Made by a program: the position numbers and the translations under genes. From positions 18,061,320 to 18,125,319 of the forward strand of contig NC_069670.1 in assembly GCF_027244095.1 (NCBI RefSeq): a DNA stretch of 64,000 nucleotides, written 5' to 3'. Shown here piece after piece: positions 35,142 to 62,001 of this stretch (positions are counted from its first letter, which is position 1; each line of letters opens with the position of its first letter). The notes beneath the pieces are model-generated. The model did no database searches. It saw nothing but the letters and a program-made list of their open reading frames with translations, and was not told the origin of the DNA. This stretch comes from Hemicordylus capensis. Taxonomy: Eukaryota; Chordata; Lepidosauria; Squamata; Cordylidae.

Positions 35142-35283
35142 GCAGAGCTGCACGGTTTTGACCCTCCGGCTGTGGTTGGACTGCAAATCCCCTTGTCCCT
35201 GATTATTGCTCGCCGTGGCAGGGCATGATGGGAGTTGTAGTCCAGCCACAGTTGGAGGGGCTGCAGTCATGCGGCTCTGTTTT
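35142..35283. mobile_element. Family A MITE
   Basis: CAGAGCTGCACGGTTTTGAC to GCAGTCATGCGGCTCTG, inverted GGACTGCAAATCC / GGGAGTTGTAGTCC cores. Confidence 0.5.
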
Positions 35284-35519
35284 AGGGCCGGGGATACCTT
35301 AAGAACCAACAAGGGCTTTAGAAGTCGTCACCAGCTCCTTGGACTGGGAAATGAGGCCTCTTGGAAGAGCCATCCCCGCCTACCTGTGAGAAAGTGGGGT
35401 TCTGCTTCCCAGCCCTGGGTTTTGGAAGGTCCATGTATATTTTTTCCTAAAGTGCTGCTGTAGTCTGGGGTGCTTCTTCAGTGGACCAAAAGGTCCAGGG
35501 TTCTCAAACCTCTTAGCTC

Positions 35520-35656
35520 CGGGGTTCTCAGACGTGGGTTCCCAGATGTTGGACCACAACTCCCATCATCCCGGGTCACAAGTAGCCATTGCGAATGGGG
35601 ATGTTGGACATCGTAGTCCAGCAACATCTGGAGACCCAAGCTTGAGAACGCCGGAT
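35520..35656. mobile_element. Family C MITE
   Basis: GGGGTTCTCAGACGTGGGTT to GACCCAAGCTTGAGAACGCC, related to the well-preserved copy at 44773-44908. Confidence 0.5.
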
Positions 35657-36023
35657 CTCTACAATTAAGTGACCCTCTAATGGAACATCATGGTCACGAA
35701 AATAACTGGTCTGCTGCCTCAAAAGCAGCTCCGAGGCCCAGCTGCTGGCCGCCTGTCTGCCTCGGGAACATCGGGCAGTTAAAACACTGGGTGCTGCCAG
35801 GTGTTTCGGCTGCCTCCTTCCAGAGCCCCCTCTGCTTGCCCTTGGAATTGGATACGGGGTGCGTTTCAGCGAGGAAACGCAGCCAAAGCTGTGGCTGAAG
35901 TGCCTCTTCCTTAAACACCACTCCCCGCCGCCACCCCCCATTCTGGGAGTTGAATGGCTCATCTGTCTAGGTTTTAGTAAAACCCAAGAGACAGCAGCCT
36001 GCTCGCCTTGCCTGTGTTAATGC

Positions 36024-36252
36024 ATTTTATTTTATTTTATTATACATTTTATATCCTGCTCTTCCTCCAAGGATCCCAGAGTAGTGTATTACATACTTAA
36101 GTTTCTCTTCACAACAACCCTGTGAAGTAGGTTGGGCTGAGAGAGACATGACTGGCACAGAGTCACCCAGCAAGTCTACTGGCTGAATGGGGATTTGAAC
36201 TCGGATCTCCCCGGTCCTCGTCCAGCACTCTGGACCACAGCCATTCTGGCTC
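36024..36252 (-). mobile_element. MIR-type CORE-SINE, nearly complete
   Basis: Minus-strand copy: (TTTTA)n tail, ATATCCTGCTCTTCCTCC, CACAACAACCCTGTGAAGTA, complement of the B box (GGGGATTTGAACTCGG), and TCCAGCACTCTGGACCAC. Confidence 0.5.
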
Positions 36253-36836
36253 TTAATGTTTCTGAGGCGCCTTGACTACTGTCTCCCAGGATCCCTGCTC
36301 CTGGCTCTAGGGCACCCAGCCACCCAGGTGTTGGGTGTGATCTGTGGGTTGGTGAGGAGAGAGATGTGCTTAGCCCCCTGGGCCCCGACTTTAAGGAGAA
36401 GCTTTGAACTGGCATTCTTGAACACACATTTATCCCTCTTAGATGTCTCTCTTTGCCTTCTAAGATCTACCCTAGGATCTCGCTTGCTGATCCGATTGGC
36501 TTTCCGTCGCCCCCGTCCCAAACCGACCAGATGCTTCTTGGCTGCATCAGGGCCTGGCAAAGAGTGCCGGGCGCAGTGCTGGCCCTCCTGTCACAGCTCC
36601 GGAAGTCCTTGACCCACATGCTGAGTAGGAGACCCTGCTGTGGGGTGACTTGCTGTGTGCGTGTGCTGGAGATGGTGCAGCGGGACCACTCTGTGTGATC
36701 CTGGTTTGGTTTTGGGGGGGGATAGTGGAGGCTGAGAGATGAGCAACCTGTGTCCAGCCAATATCCTGCCCATGCAAGCGCTGCTTGGCCCAGTCGGTAG
36801 CTTTCTGCTGGCTGCTCTTTTGTCCAGAAGCAGCGA

Positions 36837-37018
36837 TAGGGCCGTAGCTCAGGGGTGGAGCATCTGCCGTGCATGGAGAAGGTGCCAGGTTCATTCCCTG
36901 GCAGCGTCTCCGGTTAGGGCTGGGAAAGACTCCTGCCTGCAATCTCGGAGAGCTGCTGCCAGTCAGTGCAGGCAATTCTGAGCTAGATGGACCAACGATC
37001 GGACTCCGTATAAGGCCT
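36837..37018 (+). mobile_element. SINE, tRNA-like module
   Basis: AGGGCCGTAGCTCAGGGGTG, B box CAGGTTCATTCCC, 3' end GATCGGACTCCGTATAAGGC. It resembles a tRNA gene at its start but is not one. Confidence 0.5.
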
Positions 37019-37581
37019 ATGAGGGCCAGGCACCTGCCCTGTACAGACGGTAACGCTGAGGCCTCCAGACTGTGGCCTCATTCGCTGGGTAGCACGAGCC
37101 GCTGTGGCACTGTTTGTCAGAGAGATGAAAGAAGGCTTCAAGGTGTGGCGATGAACTAGCATTATGCTTCTTCTCCGTTAATGAGTTTGGGCGCCTGTTG
37201 CTGGAACTGGAAGTGCCTGGTCTTCGCTGTTCTGTGCCTTTGTCTGGTGGAGTTCTCCCCCCCCCACATCCCCCCCCTCCCACCGCCTGAGCCTGCTTCT
37301 GCCTTCCCTCGGTGAGCTGGGGGTGCCTTTCTCTCTGAACAATGGGTCACGGCGTTGCAGGTTGTTGCTCAGGGGCCGGTGCTCCCCGTCTGTTAAGAGA
37401 GTCGTGACCTCTTATTTAACCCGCTAGAAAGCTGCGAGCGGTACAGAACGTTCCACTTCTGAAGAACCAAGGACAGAGAGCCCCATGCCCATAGAAACCC
37501 GAAATGGATTTGTTCAACTGCTGTTTACAACCGCCTCCCCTTCTCTCTCAAACTCCAGGGCGAATTTACAAGAAAAACACG

Positions 37582-51870
<14,289 letters not shown>

Positions 51871-53195
51871 GGCCCCCTGCCTCCCCCCCACCCCGCTCCT
51901 GAGGACAAGGAGACGGTGGGGATAAAAGGGCGGAGACTTGAAACAAAAGCCCACCACTCGTTAATTAACACCGATTTTTTTTCTTCTTCTTCTGCTTTTT
52001 ATCCCAAACACCAAGAAGGTTCCTGCTGCCCCGTCCCTCACACCCACCTCCCCCTGGCCTGTCCTTAGCCGTCGCTTGCCTGGGGCGACCAGCTTGGCAT
52101 AATCGCACTGGGACACCTTCTGCTTTAGCAGCCAGCCGAGGAAGAGGGAGTTGGGCTGTGGGGTGGGGGGGGCACTCCCGGTGTCCTCCCTGGGTGCCGC
52201 TCTGCTCCCCTCACCCGCCTTGGCTTCCCACCCATAGCAGGGGTGGGGTGGGAGGATAAGCAGAGGGAGGCCTGTTTGGGTTACTCCCAGACTTCCCCGG
52301 AGCGGGGTGGGGTGTCAGGCTTCCGTCGCCTGCGGCGTTCCCTTTTGATGCTTCATTTGAGTGGGTGGAGTTTGTTTCCCTCCATTCCTTTCCTTGAGAT
52401 GTTGGTGTGTGCCCCAGAAGGGCATCTTGGAGGTTTTGTGCTATTTACCCCACCCCACCCCGCTCCCCCTGATCCTCCCGCCCATCCCCACAAAGAGCAC
52501 CTCTGCATGCTGCTTGCAGGATGAACCGACTTGGACTCTGGCTCTCTCTCCCCCCGCCCGCCCGCCCTTGAATTTTGGGGTTTTCATGCCCCTCGGTTTA
52601 GTTTTATTTTTTTGTTGGTGTGTTTTCTCTCTCTCCCGCAGCAGTTCTAGGGCACAAAGAACCTCCCCTTCGCAATCTAGATCCTGCCTTTTTGCCACCT
52701 AGAACGGCCTCCTTGAGCTTTTGGAGCTTTCCCTAAAACCGGCCGCGGCCTGGCCTCCTCCCGGAGAAAGAGGGCCGTTCTGCAAAGAGTTTGCTTGCCT
52801 AGAGTTTGTACATATTGGTGATTTTTGCACTTGGTCTATCTCATTCTCCACCTTTCCCTGAGAAGTCAAAACGTACATGCAGGGTGGGCGGGCTGGGCTG
52901 GGGGGCCTGGAACCCATGGGCCCTTCCGGCCTGTCGCTGGGGCGGGCGGAGACTCGTCGGGATCCCGTCCGTCGACAGAAGGTTTTTATTTTCTCTCTCT
53001 CTTCCTCTTAAGGTTGATCTATTTTGTTTCCGAAAGCAACTCCTCCCCCCACCCCATTGCTGTTTAGAGGCCTAATTTTATATGTATTAAACCAGACAAG
53101 AACCAAATTTAAACTTGGATGTTATCAAGTTAAAATTATTGTAAAAGTTTAAATATATATATTATATAAATGCAATAAAAAGAATTGAGAGACGG
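51871..53195 (+). other. DCAF8: DCAF8 3'UTR
   Basis: About 1.3 kb of unique, repeat-poor sequence follows the TGA at 51868-51870. It ends with an AT-rich stretch and AATAAA at 53174-53179. The lack of interspersed repeats, in contrast with the flanks, supports its being transcribed UTR. Confidence 0.5.
53174..53179 (+). terminator. DCAF8 polyadenylation signal
   Basis: AATAAA in TGCAATAAAAAG after an AT-rich run, 1.3 kb past the stop codon. It is the first canonical signal after the CDS that I saw. Confidence 0.5.
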
Positions 53196-53440
53196 AGAGA
53201 CCCTGTGGGTATATGGAGCTTGTAACACTTATTCCCAGGCTCTGGCATTGCTCACTTCTAGGGCACGCATTCGATGTGGTGTGAAGAATAAGGTACTTGG
53301 CCATCTTTAGGGCAGGGGTTGGGTCCCCATTGATTCAGGAGCTGCTTGAACAATTTAATGGGGGGAAATTAAAACCCCTCCCAAGATCAGCAGTAAAGAG
53401 TCCAGTGCAAGGCAGAAAGGTAATGGGACTGGTTGCCTTG

Positions 53441-53725
53441 AGGGAACATAGGAGGCTGCCTTCTACAGAGTCAGCCCTTGGTCCATCTAGCGAAGTACTG
53501 TCTACACTGACCGGCAGTGGCTTTTCCAAGGTTTTAGGCAGGAGTCTTTCCCAGCCCTACTTAGAGGATTCTACCAGGGATTGAACCTGGGGCCCTCTGG
53601 ATGCATAGCAGATGTTCTACTGCTGAGCTACGATGTCATCTCCCATCCAAATGCAAACCAGGGCCGGCCCTAATTAGCAAAGTGGGAGCAGTCATGCTCA
53701 CTACCGCAAGGCCAGCTCTCCTTCC
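53441..53725 (-). mobile_element. Composite 5S/tRNA SINE
   Basis: Complement of the consensus: GGAACATAGGAGGCTGCCTT to AAGGCCAGCTCTCCTTCC. Both modules are present (GGATTGAACCTGGGGCCC is the tRNA B box; ATCCAAATGCAAACCAGGGC is the 5S C-box/IE region). It starts about 250 bp after the DCAF8 poly(A) site. Confidence 0.5.
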
Positions 53726-54042
53726 CTGAACCAGAAAATCCCTCTCTTGGACTAACAGGAAGGCGAAAAGTAACTTCTGTGTTTGGCAGGGACCCAAACA
53801 GTGTATCAGAACCTCTGCTTGGCATGCAGGTCATCCGCCTGCCATCTTCCAGCTAGGGCCGAGGAAGACCCCCTGCCTGTAAGACCCTGGAATGCCGGAG
53901 AGCTGAGCTTGACGGCCCAGCGGTCTTGGTGCGAGGCAGTTTTGGACGTTCACAAGCGAAGCCGCACACTTCAGTGGTGGGATTTGGGCAGAGAGAGAGC
54001 TATGGGCCCTGCCCCATGAAACAAGAACCAGCAAGTCCTTTG

Positions 54043-54375
54043 GGGATGGGGCTGTAGCCCAGTGGTAGAACATCTGCATTGCCTGTAGAAGGTCCCCGGA
54101 TCGATCCCCGGCAGCATCCAGGCAATGCTGGGAAAAACCCCTGCCCTGAAACCTTGGAGAGCTGCTGCCAGTCAGAGTAGACTAGGCTGTCAGACTGCAG
54201 CCTTCCAGCTGATGTTGGCCTACACCGCCCATCAACTCCAGTCACAGTGGCCAGGGATGATGGGAGTTGTAGTCCAGCAACATCTGGAAGGGCCAAGTTG
54301 TGCGGTCCTGGGGTAGGTGATCCTCAGCCAGATGGGCCCAATGGTCTGACTCTGAACAAGGCAGCTTCCTAGGGG
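54043..54375 (+). mobile_element. SINE tRNA-like module split by a family A MITE
   Basis: GGGGCTGTAGCCCAGTGGTA to GCCAGTCAGAGTAGAC, then a MITE (about 54186-54313, CTGCAGCCTTCCAGCTG to AAGTTGTGCGGTCCTG), then GATCCTCAGCCAGATGGGC to AAGGCAGCTTCC. Confidence 0.5.
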
Positions 54376-54963
54376 CCCAAGAACCCTTGGGTTGACTGAA
54401 GCTAGGCCCCCAGCAGAGTAGGAGTCTCAATTCCAGATTTTGGCCTGCATTACAGCTTCTCAAACACCCCGTTGCCAGAATCTCGCGTCAGCCCCAGCTG
54501 CAGTGTTCAGGAACACCTTGATTTTCCAGACAGGAAGAATCTCAGGGGAGGATGCGTGACGATGATATCTGTGGATCTGTCCACACAAGGCCCTTCAGAA
54601 ACGGCACCGTGATCACAATGTGTTCAAAGCTGGCATTAGAAACCCGCGGTCACAGGAGCCTCTTTCCCCCCTGCACAAGCGCACATTTGGGATTTTCCAG
54701 TCCAGCTGGCCCTGATGGAATAGAGAGCTTGCCTCCATTGGGAGCCCTGGAGCAGAGGCAAACTTGAGGGGCTGAGCAAAACGCCTCTCTTGCTGCCTCA
54801 AACGCAGCGGAGCGAAACGACGTTGAAAAAACAAGCCAGTCACTCCATATATAGACAATACCTTCAACTTTTAATTTCCATTATTAGCACAATCACTGTC
54901 TTTACATTTGGGGGAGAGAGGGGAGGAGAGGGGGAAATGAAGCAAAGTAGGAGCTAACTTCAA

Positions 54964-55119
54964 CTGTGTGTGTGTGTGTGTGTGTGTGTGTTTAAAAGGA
55001 TCGTCCCCCCCCCCAGTGATGACAAATTTTGATTAAAGAAATATTGGTCTGGAAGGTGTATGAAATGCACGACTTGCAGAAGAGCGTGGGAACAAGGTGT
55101 GTGTGTGTGTGTGTGTGTG
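54964..55119. repeat. Two TG microsatellites
   Basis: (TG)14 at about 54964-54991 and (TG)12 at about 55096-55119, with unique sequence between them. Confidence 0.5.
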
Positions 55120-55929
55120 GTCCCCCCTTGCAGAATAAGGAGGGTTGGGGCTCGGTTGCTTGCAGCTTCCTTGCTAGTCATGAGATTTCAGAGTTTGAAA
55201 TTGGCAGGGGCAGAAAACTCTGGCTCAGTTGCTGGATGGTGGGCGCTACGAGGCACGGGGGGAAATGGCACAGTTGTACCAGGCACCCGAGCCTTCAACT
55301 CACGGTGCTTGAAAAATCCATGCCGTTGACTGGCAGTGGGCTTGGAGCTGTGTCATGGCCACGATCCAGTACAGTCAGGCACACCCCCGTGCACTTCGAG
55401 AACACGCAAATGACTTGTGGCTCCGTTCAGCACGTAGGACAACAGACCAGTTCTTGCTGCCAAGATGGGTGCCATTTTGTTTCTTTAGCCAGGATTCATG
55501 ATTGAAGCTGGCAGAGTTCAGTCCATCTGGACGATTGGGCGAGCTTGGGAAGGCTGCAAAACGATTCGTGGGAGGCTGGATTCGTGTGTCACTGGCACAC
55601 AGCTACCGTGGTGGGCGGGCTTGATGATTGGCAGCCAAGGGCGGCAAGGCGGGGGAGCTGAGCACCCCGGGGCAGGGTGGGGGGAGCCATCCCTTGTTTT
55701 CTGAGTTGCCGGTTAGGGTCAAAACAGGATCAAGGGTGACTACCAGCCAGCCAGCTTGGCTCAGCCAGTTTTTTACTTGCTGTGGGTGCTGGGGAAGAAG
55801 AGTAAATACCAAGATGGCCTTAGAACAGAGCTAGGCAGCCTTGGCTCTCCAGCTGTTGCTGAACTACAACTCCCATCACCCCCAGCCACAGTGCTAGCCC
55901 TGGGGTTTTAGTAGGATTGGTCATATAGT

Positions 55930-56105
55930 AAACTTGCAGTTGTAGGTCCAGCACAGCATCCCTCCAGCGGCGGCTGGTGGTGGTGTCTGTCTTCAGATTC
56001 TTTTTAGATAGCGAGCCCTTTCAGGACAGGGATCCATCTTTATTTTTATTTCTCTATGTAAACTGCTTTGGGAATTCGTGTTGAAAAGCGGTATATAAAT
56101 ATTAA
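55930..56105 (+). mobile_element. LINE 3' end fragment
   Basis: AGCACAGCATCCCTCCAGCG, GCGAGCCCTTTCAGGACAGG, GAAAAGCGGTATATAAATAT: the recurrent LINE-end segment. A half MITE (55831-55900) precedes it. Confidence 0.5.
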
Positions 56106-56641
56106 TATAATTAAAATATTGTCTGTGGAATGAGGTGCTAACTTGCATAAGATACTTCCATAAGTTCTGTCAAAGCCTGCTATGCATTGAAATATACTAT
56201 TTTTTTCCTGTTTTTAAATACTTCTTTAATCAAAAAATGTTAAGTTAGAAACGAATACTGCATTACAATTCCTGTTCGCTTTTTTTTTTTTTTTTGGTCC
56301 ACTTGACAAAAAAAGAATAAGTTAACACTAAAACCAACAATAAGGAAACACTCAATATAATATGTAATATACATATATTTATAATATATATGTACACACA
56401 GTTAGCACGGTCTGAGCATCAGGGGATGGGGGAAAGCTGAGAAAGGCGAGGAGGAAGTCGCGAGAGCTGGCAGAAATAGATGGGATTCAGAAGCTGCTTT
56501 GCCCCTTTTTGTGTGGTACCTTGGACCATTCTAACCTTTCTGGATAGGCCTGTCATGAGTGCTTCTGAATTCTGCAAAGCATAATCCTAGCCTGAAGCAA
56601 GATGCTTGCGATGGCACTGTCTAACCTAGTCTGCAATTTAG

Positions 56642-56945
56642 GAGAGGAGAGCTGGTCTTGTGGAAGCAAGCAGGACTTGTCCCCATAGCTAAGCAGGGTC
56701 TGCCCTGGTTGCATCTGAATGGGAGACTTGATGTGTGAGCAATGGAAGATCTTCCCCTTAAGGGGATGAAGCTGCTCTGAGAAGAGCAGAAGGTTCCCAG
56801 TTCCCTCCCTGGCAGCATCTCCAAGATAGGGCTGAGAGATATTCCTGCCTGCAACCTTGGAGAAGCCACTGCCAGTCTGTGAAGACAATCCTGAGCTAGA
56901 TAGACCAATGGTCTGACTCAGTATATGGCAGTTTCCTATGCTCCT
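56642..56945 (+). mobile_element. Composite 5S/tRNA SINE, full length
   Basis: GGAGAGGAGAGCTGGTCTTG, ATAGCTAAGCAGGGTCTGCC, CTGAATGGGAGACTTG, then a degraded tRNA-like half. It ends CTGACTCAGTATATGGCAG. Confidence 0.5.
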
Positions 56946-59900
56946 AAATTTGGAAAACCAGATTTCCAAGAATCCCAGCACCTCATCTTTAAAACCTATT
57001 AGGGTTTCCTTTTTAATCTAGTCATAAGACGTGGGGACCAAATATTTACCAGAACAGCAGTTGCCTGTGAAGATGGTTTGGGGGACCTCGTTTTCTAACT
57101 GGCAAAGATCTTCCCCGTAAGATTCTCAGGGATGATCTCGCTCTGCCTGCAATATCTGAATCACTGGGCCCTCTTCTCTGTGTTCCTGACGAGAAGTTGC
57201 TTGAGTGAACTGAATGTCTCATCAGGGCAGAGATGTTCCAACTGGTTGAGGATGTTGTCTAGCTAGGTTCAAGCACATCTTGGAGCATTGCCATCCCACA
57301 GCTTTCAGAAGCCTACTCTCACATGGCTTTTTTCAGTGTGGTGGTGGGGAGAATGGTCTCCCAGAGCAAATGGTTTGACATGGGGCCCCCTGAATTGGCA
57401 AGCCCAATCCATAAGGTGCACCCCATATACCGGGGTCCATGTGGGGTGTAAGGTATGCTGCAGTGCCCCTCTAGGAGTGTACACAGGTTGCTGCATCAAA
57501 TTATCCTTTTGGGCGAGAAATGTCTTTCACTGCGTGTGCCACAAACTGGTGCTTTTGCACATGTGAACGAGCCACCGCTTAATTTCGGCCTCAAACGGCG
57601 ATGTGTAGCAGACCATAATCAGCAGCTTTGTTCTTCATTTAGTTTCGAGCCGTTCCCTCGCTGTGAATTCTTGCCTCCTTCCCCTCCCTCCTCCTCTGGC
57701 ACTCTTTCCACCCAGTGCCAATTTTGCTAATTTGCAGCGACATCGGCACCAACTGTTCAGCTGTAAACATCGGCACAGAAATACTTACTTAAGGGGGGAT
57801 GAAACAGCCACCAACCGCTTTGCCTAGGAGACCGAGAGCTAATTTGCCTTGGCGCTTTGATAACAAGACGGTGGTAGGTGGTTCTCGCTGGCAAAAGTGC
57901 ATGTGTGAGGACTAAGCTCGAGGGCAGAACCCTGGCAGGACTCTGGGGAGGGGAAGCTGCTTCCTTGTAGGGTGGTAACCCTGTGAAATCCGTAAGTCCT
58001 GTTCTATCTCTTGGACTAGGCAGGGTCACAAAGGTGCATTTTTAGCCGGCGGTAATCTGGTGCTTTCTCATGGCAAATGGGACGTTAGTCAATCCTGCCC
58101 TGCGTCTCCGTTCCTCTAGTCACTTGTGCCAGCTGGCTGAGGCCAAGAAGAAAGGGGTTCAGAGGCTTCCTCAACTCATTCGGCTACCCGTCTCGGTCTA
58201 CATGGTCAGAGAACCCAACCCCTGTTCCTCAGAGGGTTTTGCTGAGGTATTTCCTTCCCCAGGAATGAGTTGGTGCATCGTCTGCAGGTGCAGTTAGGAA
58301 GCAGCGGAATACCTTCCTTGCTTAGGCGCCGTGCTACCGAGACACAGTTACAGACTTCACGTAGGCAGTGCTCTGTGGGGCTATGCCACACTCTAGGGTG
58401 TGTGGGGCATGCCTCTTTTTCTTTCTGTAGCTAGAGAATCAATGCTCAAGAGGAAGAGAACCCATGTGCAAGCTGACGCCAGGGCCAAAAGACAAGACTG
58501 CTCTCCTGGTCTGGTGGGGCCTCTCTCGGAAGCGGTTTCTGCCAGCTCTCGGGACTCTGGAACAGTCATGGCACACGGACGCAGGCTGTGTCCGTTTGCA
58601 GCCAGGTGTGATGTCCATGTGGTCCCCAACCTGGTCGTGGCAAGCAGGGCAATGCAGCATCCACACTGCCAAGCCAGTTGGCCCGATCTCAGCCGGGGCC
58701 GCAATTCCCCACTGAGGATCTGACCCAGGGCAACTCGATCGACACAAGGCAAGGGGGTGGGCCAAGCTGTTTGCACAGGCCAGGTTGGTGGGGCGGGGGG
58801 ATGGGGGGGAGGGATGGGGGGGCAGGAGACGCCTTGTTAGAAACGCAGACCTAGTCCAGCTGTTGATATGTAACGCACAAAAACCACACACAACACGCGC
58901 GAGGGGAATGTCGCATCGTTTTTAAGGCAGGAGGAGGGGAGGGGGGGTTGTCTCAAGAAGGTGGGAGGCTTGGCGAGCTAGCCAAGATGCACAGCGCAGA
59001 GTTCAGCAAGAATTAAATAATATATATATTAAAACAAGAGAGTCCTTTGCAGTCTGCTGCAAACAGAAACAAGTTCCATGGTATATTTGATATAAAAAAC
59101 CCTCCATTCCCCCCCTTTCTCTCTCCCCAGCTAGTTGACATTGTATAGCGTGCTCCGACACGGCTCAGCCCCAATCGCTTCTCCTAGGAAGCCCGTGCCA
59201 CCTTCCTCTGCCCCGGCCCCCACCGAATTTTGTGGTCAGCTAGTTCGGGCAGTTGAGACCTCGGCCCGTCTCCAACACCACTAGCTCCCTTCGAGGAACT
59301 CAACTGGTGAAGGGGGGAGGGTAGAACTCACCCCCCACCTGGGTTAGCCCCTCGGGATGCCTGTCGGTCAGAGGCGTCAGCAGCTGACAAGCTGCATCCC
59401 ACCTGATGTCGGGGAAACGCAGGTTTCATAACGTGTGTCAATGCTGCAGGGAAGCCTGGACAGCTTGCGGGGGGGGGCCTGCGGTGGCTCCCGCTGCCTT
59501 GAAAGGCGGGTCTTTGTGACTGTGCGCTGTTACGTTCCTAGCATGTACGGGCAACGTGCAGGCTGAGAGCGTAACGTGTGAAGCATCTTTCGATCTAGGT
59601 GGGGTATCCCGGGCGGGGGGGGGGGGGCGCGCTGGTCATCCTTGGTCCCCAGCTACCAGGTCCCTCCAAAGTGTCTGTGGCTGGAATCCAGCAGGGGCTC
59701 AGTTTCTGCATCTGTGGGTGCGGGAAGAGGCCATTTCACAGGAGGCTCATGGAGGACTGGTTGCTGATCAGCACAGGGCGACTGCTGCTCCTCTCCCCCC
59801 TGCCCAAACCGCAAAGCCGAGCAACCGAATGACGATGCGGCCGTATCAAAGCCATCTTAGGAGCAGCTACGGACAAGGTCACCACTCCCGGGCGGTAGCT

Positions 59901-60353
59901 GGAGAGAGAACGCAAAGGCCCACGGAGCACATGGGCCGGGGTTGTGCGCACGGTGTGCTCTCTGCTGCCCGTCTGGGGAAGGCCCCCTTTCCAGCAGGGC
60001 CTTTCCCTGCTCATGGCAGGGCCGACCGCCCCCCGCCCCCCGCCCCCCCCGGAGCATGAGTCGGCAGAGGGGGAGGCTCTGGGTCGGACGTGAACGGAGG
60101 AGGAGGCACGGACGGAGCAAGTCACAGGAGAGGCGACAACGGTACGACCAACACCCAGGAAAGGCACAAAGTTGACAGTGGGTGGGTAGGCAGGCTGGTT
60201 GCCGGGTGGGACTCGGGCACCCCGCCCCCAACTCTGCTTTTCCACCCAGGTGTCAAGGGACACAGCCACAAGTGGAGCAGGAAGGAGGAGACCCACCCAA
60301 CCCCAAGCCAAACATCCATTATCATGAGCTTTTGTTCCATCTCATCTTGAAGC

Positions 60354-60500
60354 TACCGTATTTACCTGAATCCAAGACTAGGGTCTCCCCCCCGCCCCCA
60401 GTTCTTTTCCTCTTCCTTTTGGCTCACTACAAATCTAACCTGTATTTTTAAGGGGGTCGTCTTAAATTCAGAATCCTCTTCTATTCAAGTAAATATGGTA
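60354..60500. mobile_element. Tc1/mariner-like MITE with TA ends
   Basis: TACCGTATTTACCTGAATCC to TTCTATTCAAGTAAATATGGTA-type end (last ten bases AAATATGGTA at 60491-60500). Inverted termini with terminal TA fit a TA target duplication. Confidence 0.5.
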
Positions 60501-60714
60501 CGTTGGCCCGGATTTTCATCATACCTGAACCTCTCCATCCCTGGTTACTCTCTTCTTGTTTCAACATCCTTGATCCAAGCTCATCTAGCAGCTCTCAGAT
60601 AATACGTGTGGGGGGGAAGGTCCTCCCTGGGGCTCTGTCGTCACTGCCCAGTCTTTTTGGGAAAAGTGCCATTTACAGCATCAGCGCTTTTAACACTGGC
60701 TGGCTTTCACTAAA

Positions 60715-62001
60715 ATGTTGGCTGGGGTGCTTTTTTTATTTTAAAAAGAGGGCACTCCTTGCAGGAGCTGAAGAGAGATGTGAACTCCGATATGGCAAGT
60801 GGACAAATCTGGGGCTTTAACACCCCTCATTCCAAGGAGCTGGGATGAGGAGACCCCATTCCAAGTCTTATTTAAGAACCTGGCAAATCCCTGCCTGCTG
60901 GTGGAGGCAAGGAAAAGGGCAGCGAAGGTCTCTTGGGCAGGTACAGAACCAGCTAGGACAACCGGCTCTCAAACGTGGGTCCCGAGATGCTGACCTACAA
61001 TTCCCATCATCCCCACCACAAGGGAGTGGAAGCAGGAACCTTGCAGAGGCAAGTGTGCAAGGGGGTCATAATGACCGAATCCTGACTCTCACTCCTGTCC
61101 CCATTTCCAGCAGCCCCCTCCTTCCAGCTGCACTCCATCGCATCTCCCCAGGCTCTGAGCTTTTCAGCAAAAGCATGTGGGCTTTATCGCCTGGGCCTGG
61201 GGTACCTCCTTCCCCACCGCAGCCTCGCTGATCCTAGGAGAGCTGCTCGTGGATGAATCCGCCCTGGAGTCTGAGCCGAGAACGGCTGAGTTCACCTGCC
61301 CCTGTGAGCCCCTTGATGTGGAATCAAAGGTCTCTGCAATGGGCGGGAAGCCGGAGTTTGCCCTTAGTGGCACAACTGCCCCAATATCTTTCTCCGCTGC
61401 GAATTGGGCTGGGGAGTCCCCACTGCCGGCTCTCTTGGGAGTCCCAGTGGCATCTTGAAAGGGCTCCCTTTCAGCCCTTGGGAGTCCCAGTGGCATCTTG
61501 CACCCCTCACCCTGCTCTCATCTCCCAGCTTTCCAACTTCCGCTCCCCCTCCTCCCCTCCGGTTTCACAGCTCAAAAGCTCTTGATTCTGGGATGTTCAA
61601 CTGGGGGGTGGGTGGGTGGGTGGGGGAGGGCCAGCCCCTTCCTTTCGGGGTGGGTGGGAGCAACAGGTGGGGAGTTGAGATCGACGCTTGCATAGCAACA
61701 AGTCCTGCAGCTTCCTCGCAGGCGTCCCACCCGTCCTGATCGGCTCTCAGAAGCGCTCCCCCCGCAAAGGGCTCACCAGTACCAGTCTGCAACAAGGTGG
61801 GGGAAACACGGGGAGTGGTGGGGGGGGCCGGGGTTAAGATGTTAGTGGCCAAGGCTTTGCCCCACCCAACCGGACGCGGGTCAGTACGGAGAAAGGGATG
61901 GATGTCGGAGGAGGAGTGGAGGGCCGGCGGCTGGATCACAGGGTGGCAGAGGGTGGTGGTCCTTGGCGCTCTTCCATCCTCTCCCCCCGCCCACCTCACT
62001 T
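60715..62001 (-). other. PEA15: Probable PEA15 3'UTR (near part)
   Basis: On the minus strand this follows the PEA15 stop codon. The nearest canonical signal is AATAAA at 60740-60735, giving a 3'UTR of about 1.3 kb. A longer form reaching the AT-rich block near 59000 is possible. I could not decide between them. Confidence 0.5.

Larger units (their letters stand above)
53200..60700. other. DCAF8-PEA15 convergent intergenic region
   Basis: This 7.5 kb stretch holds SINE copies (53441-53725, 54043-54375, 56642-56945), a LINE tail (55930-56105), TG microsatellites and a Tc1/mariner-like MITE (60354-60500). The parts at 57000-58900 and 58900-60300 carry no repeat or coding exon I can identify. 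The AT-rich, low-repeat block near 59000-59100 might be distal PEA15 3'UTR. Confidence 0.5.

Noticed and set aside
36837-36909. Possible tRNA gene (GTAGCTCAGGGGTGGAGC with a B box)
   Set aside because: Lacks a proper acceptor stem and continues into the common SINE body; the same holds for the other tRNA-like starts.
58393-58891. Overlapping frames of 107-150 codons in the DCAF8-PEA15 spacer
   Set aside because: Both strands are open in several frames, with no recognisable motif or splice structure.
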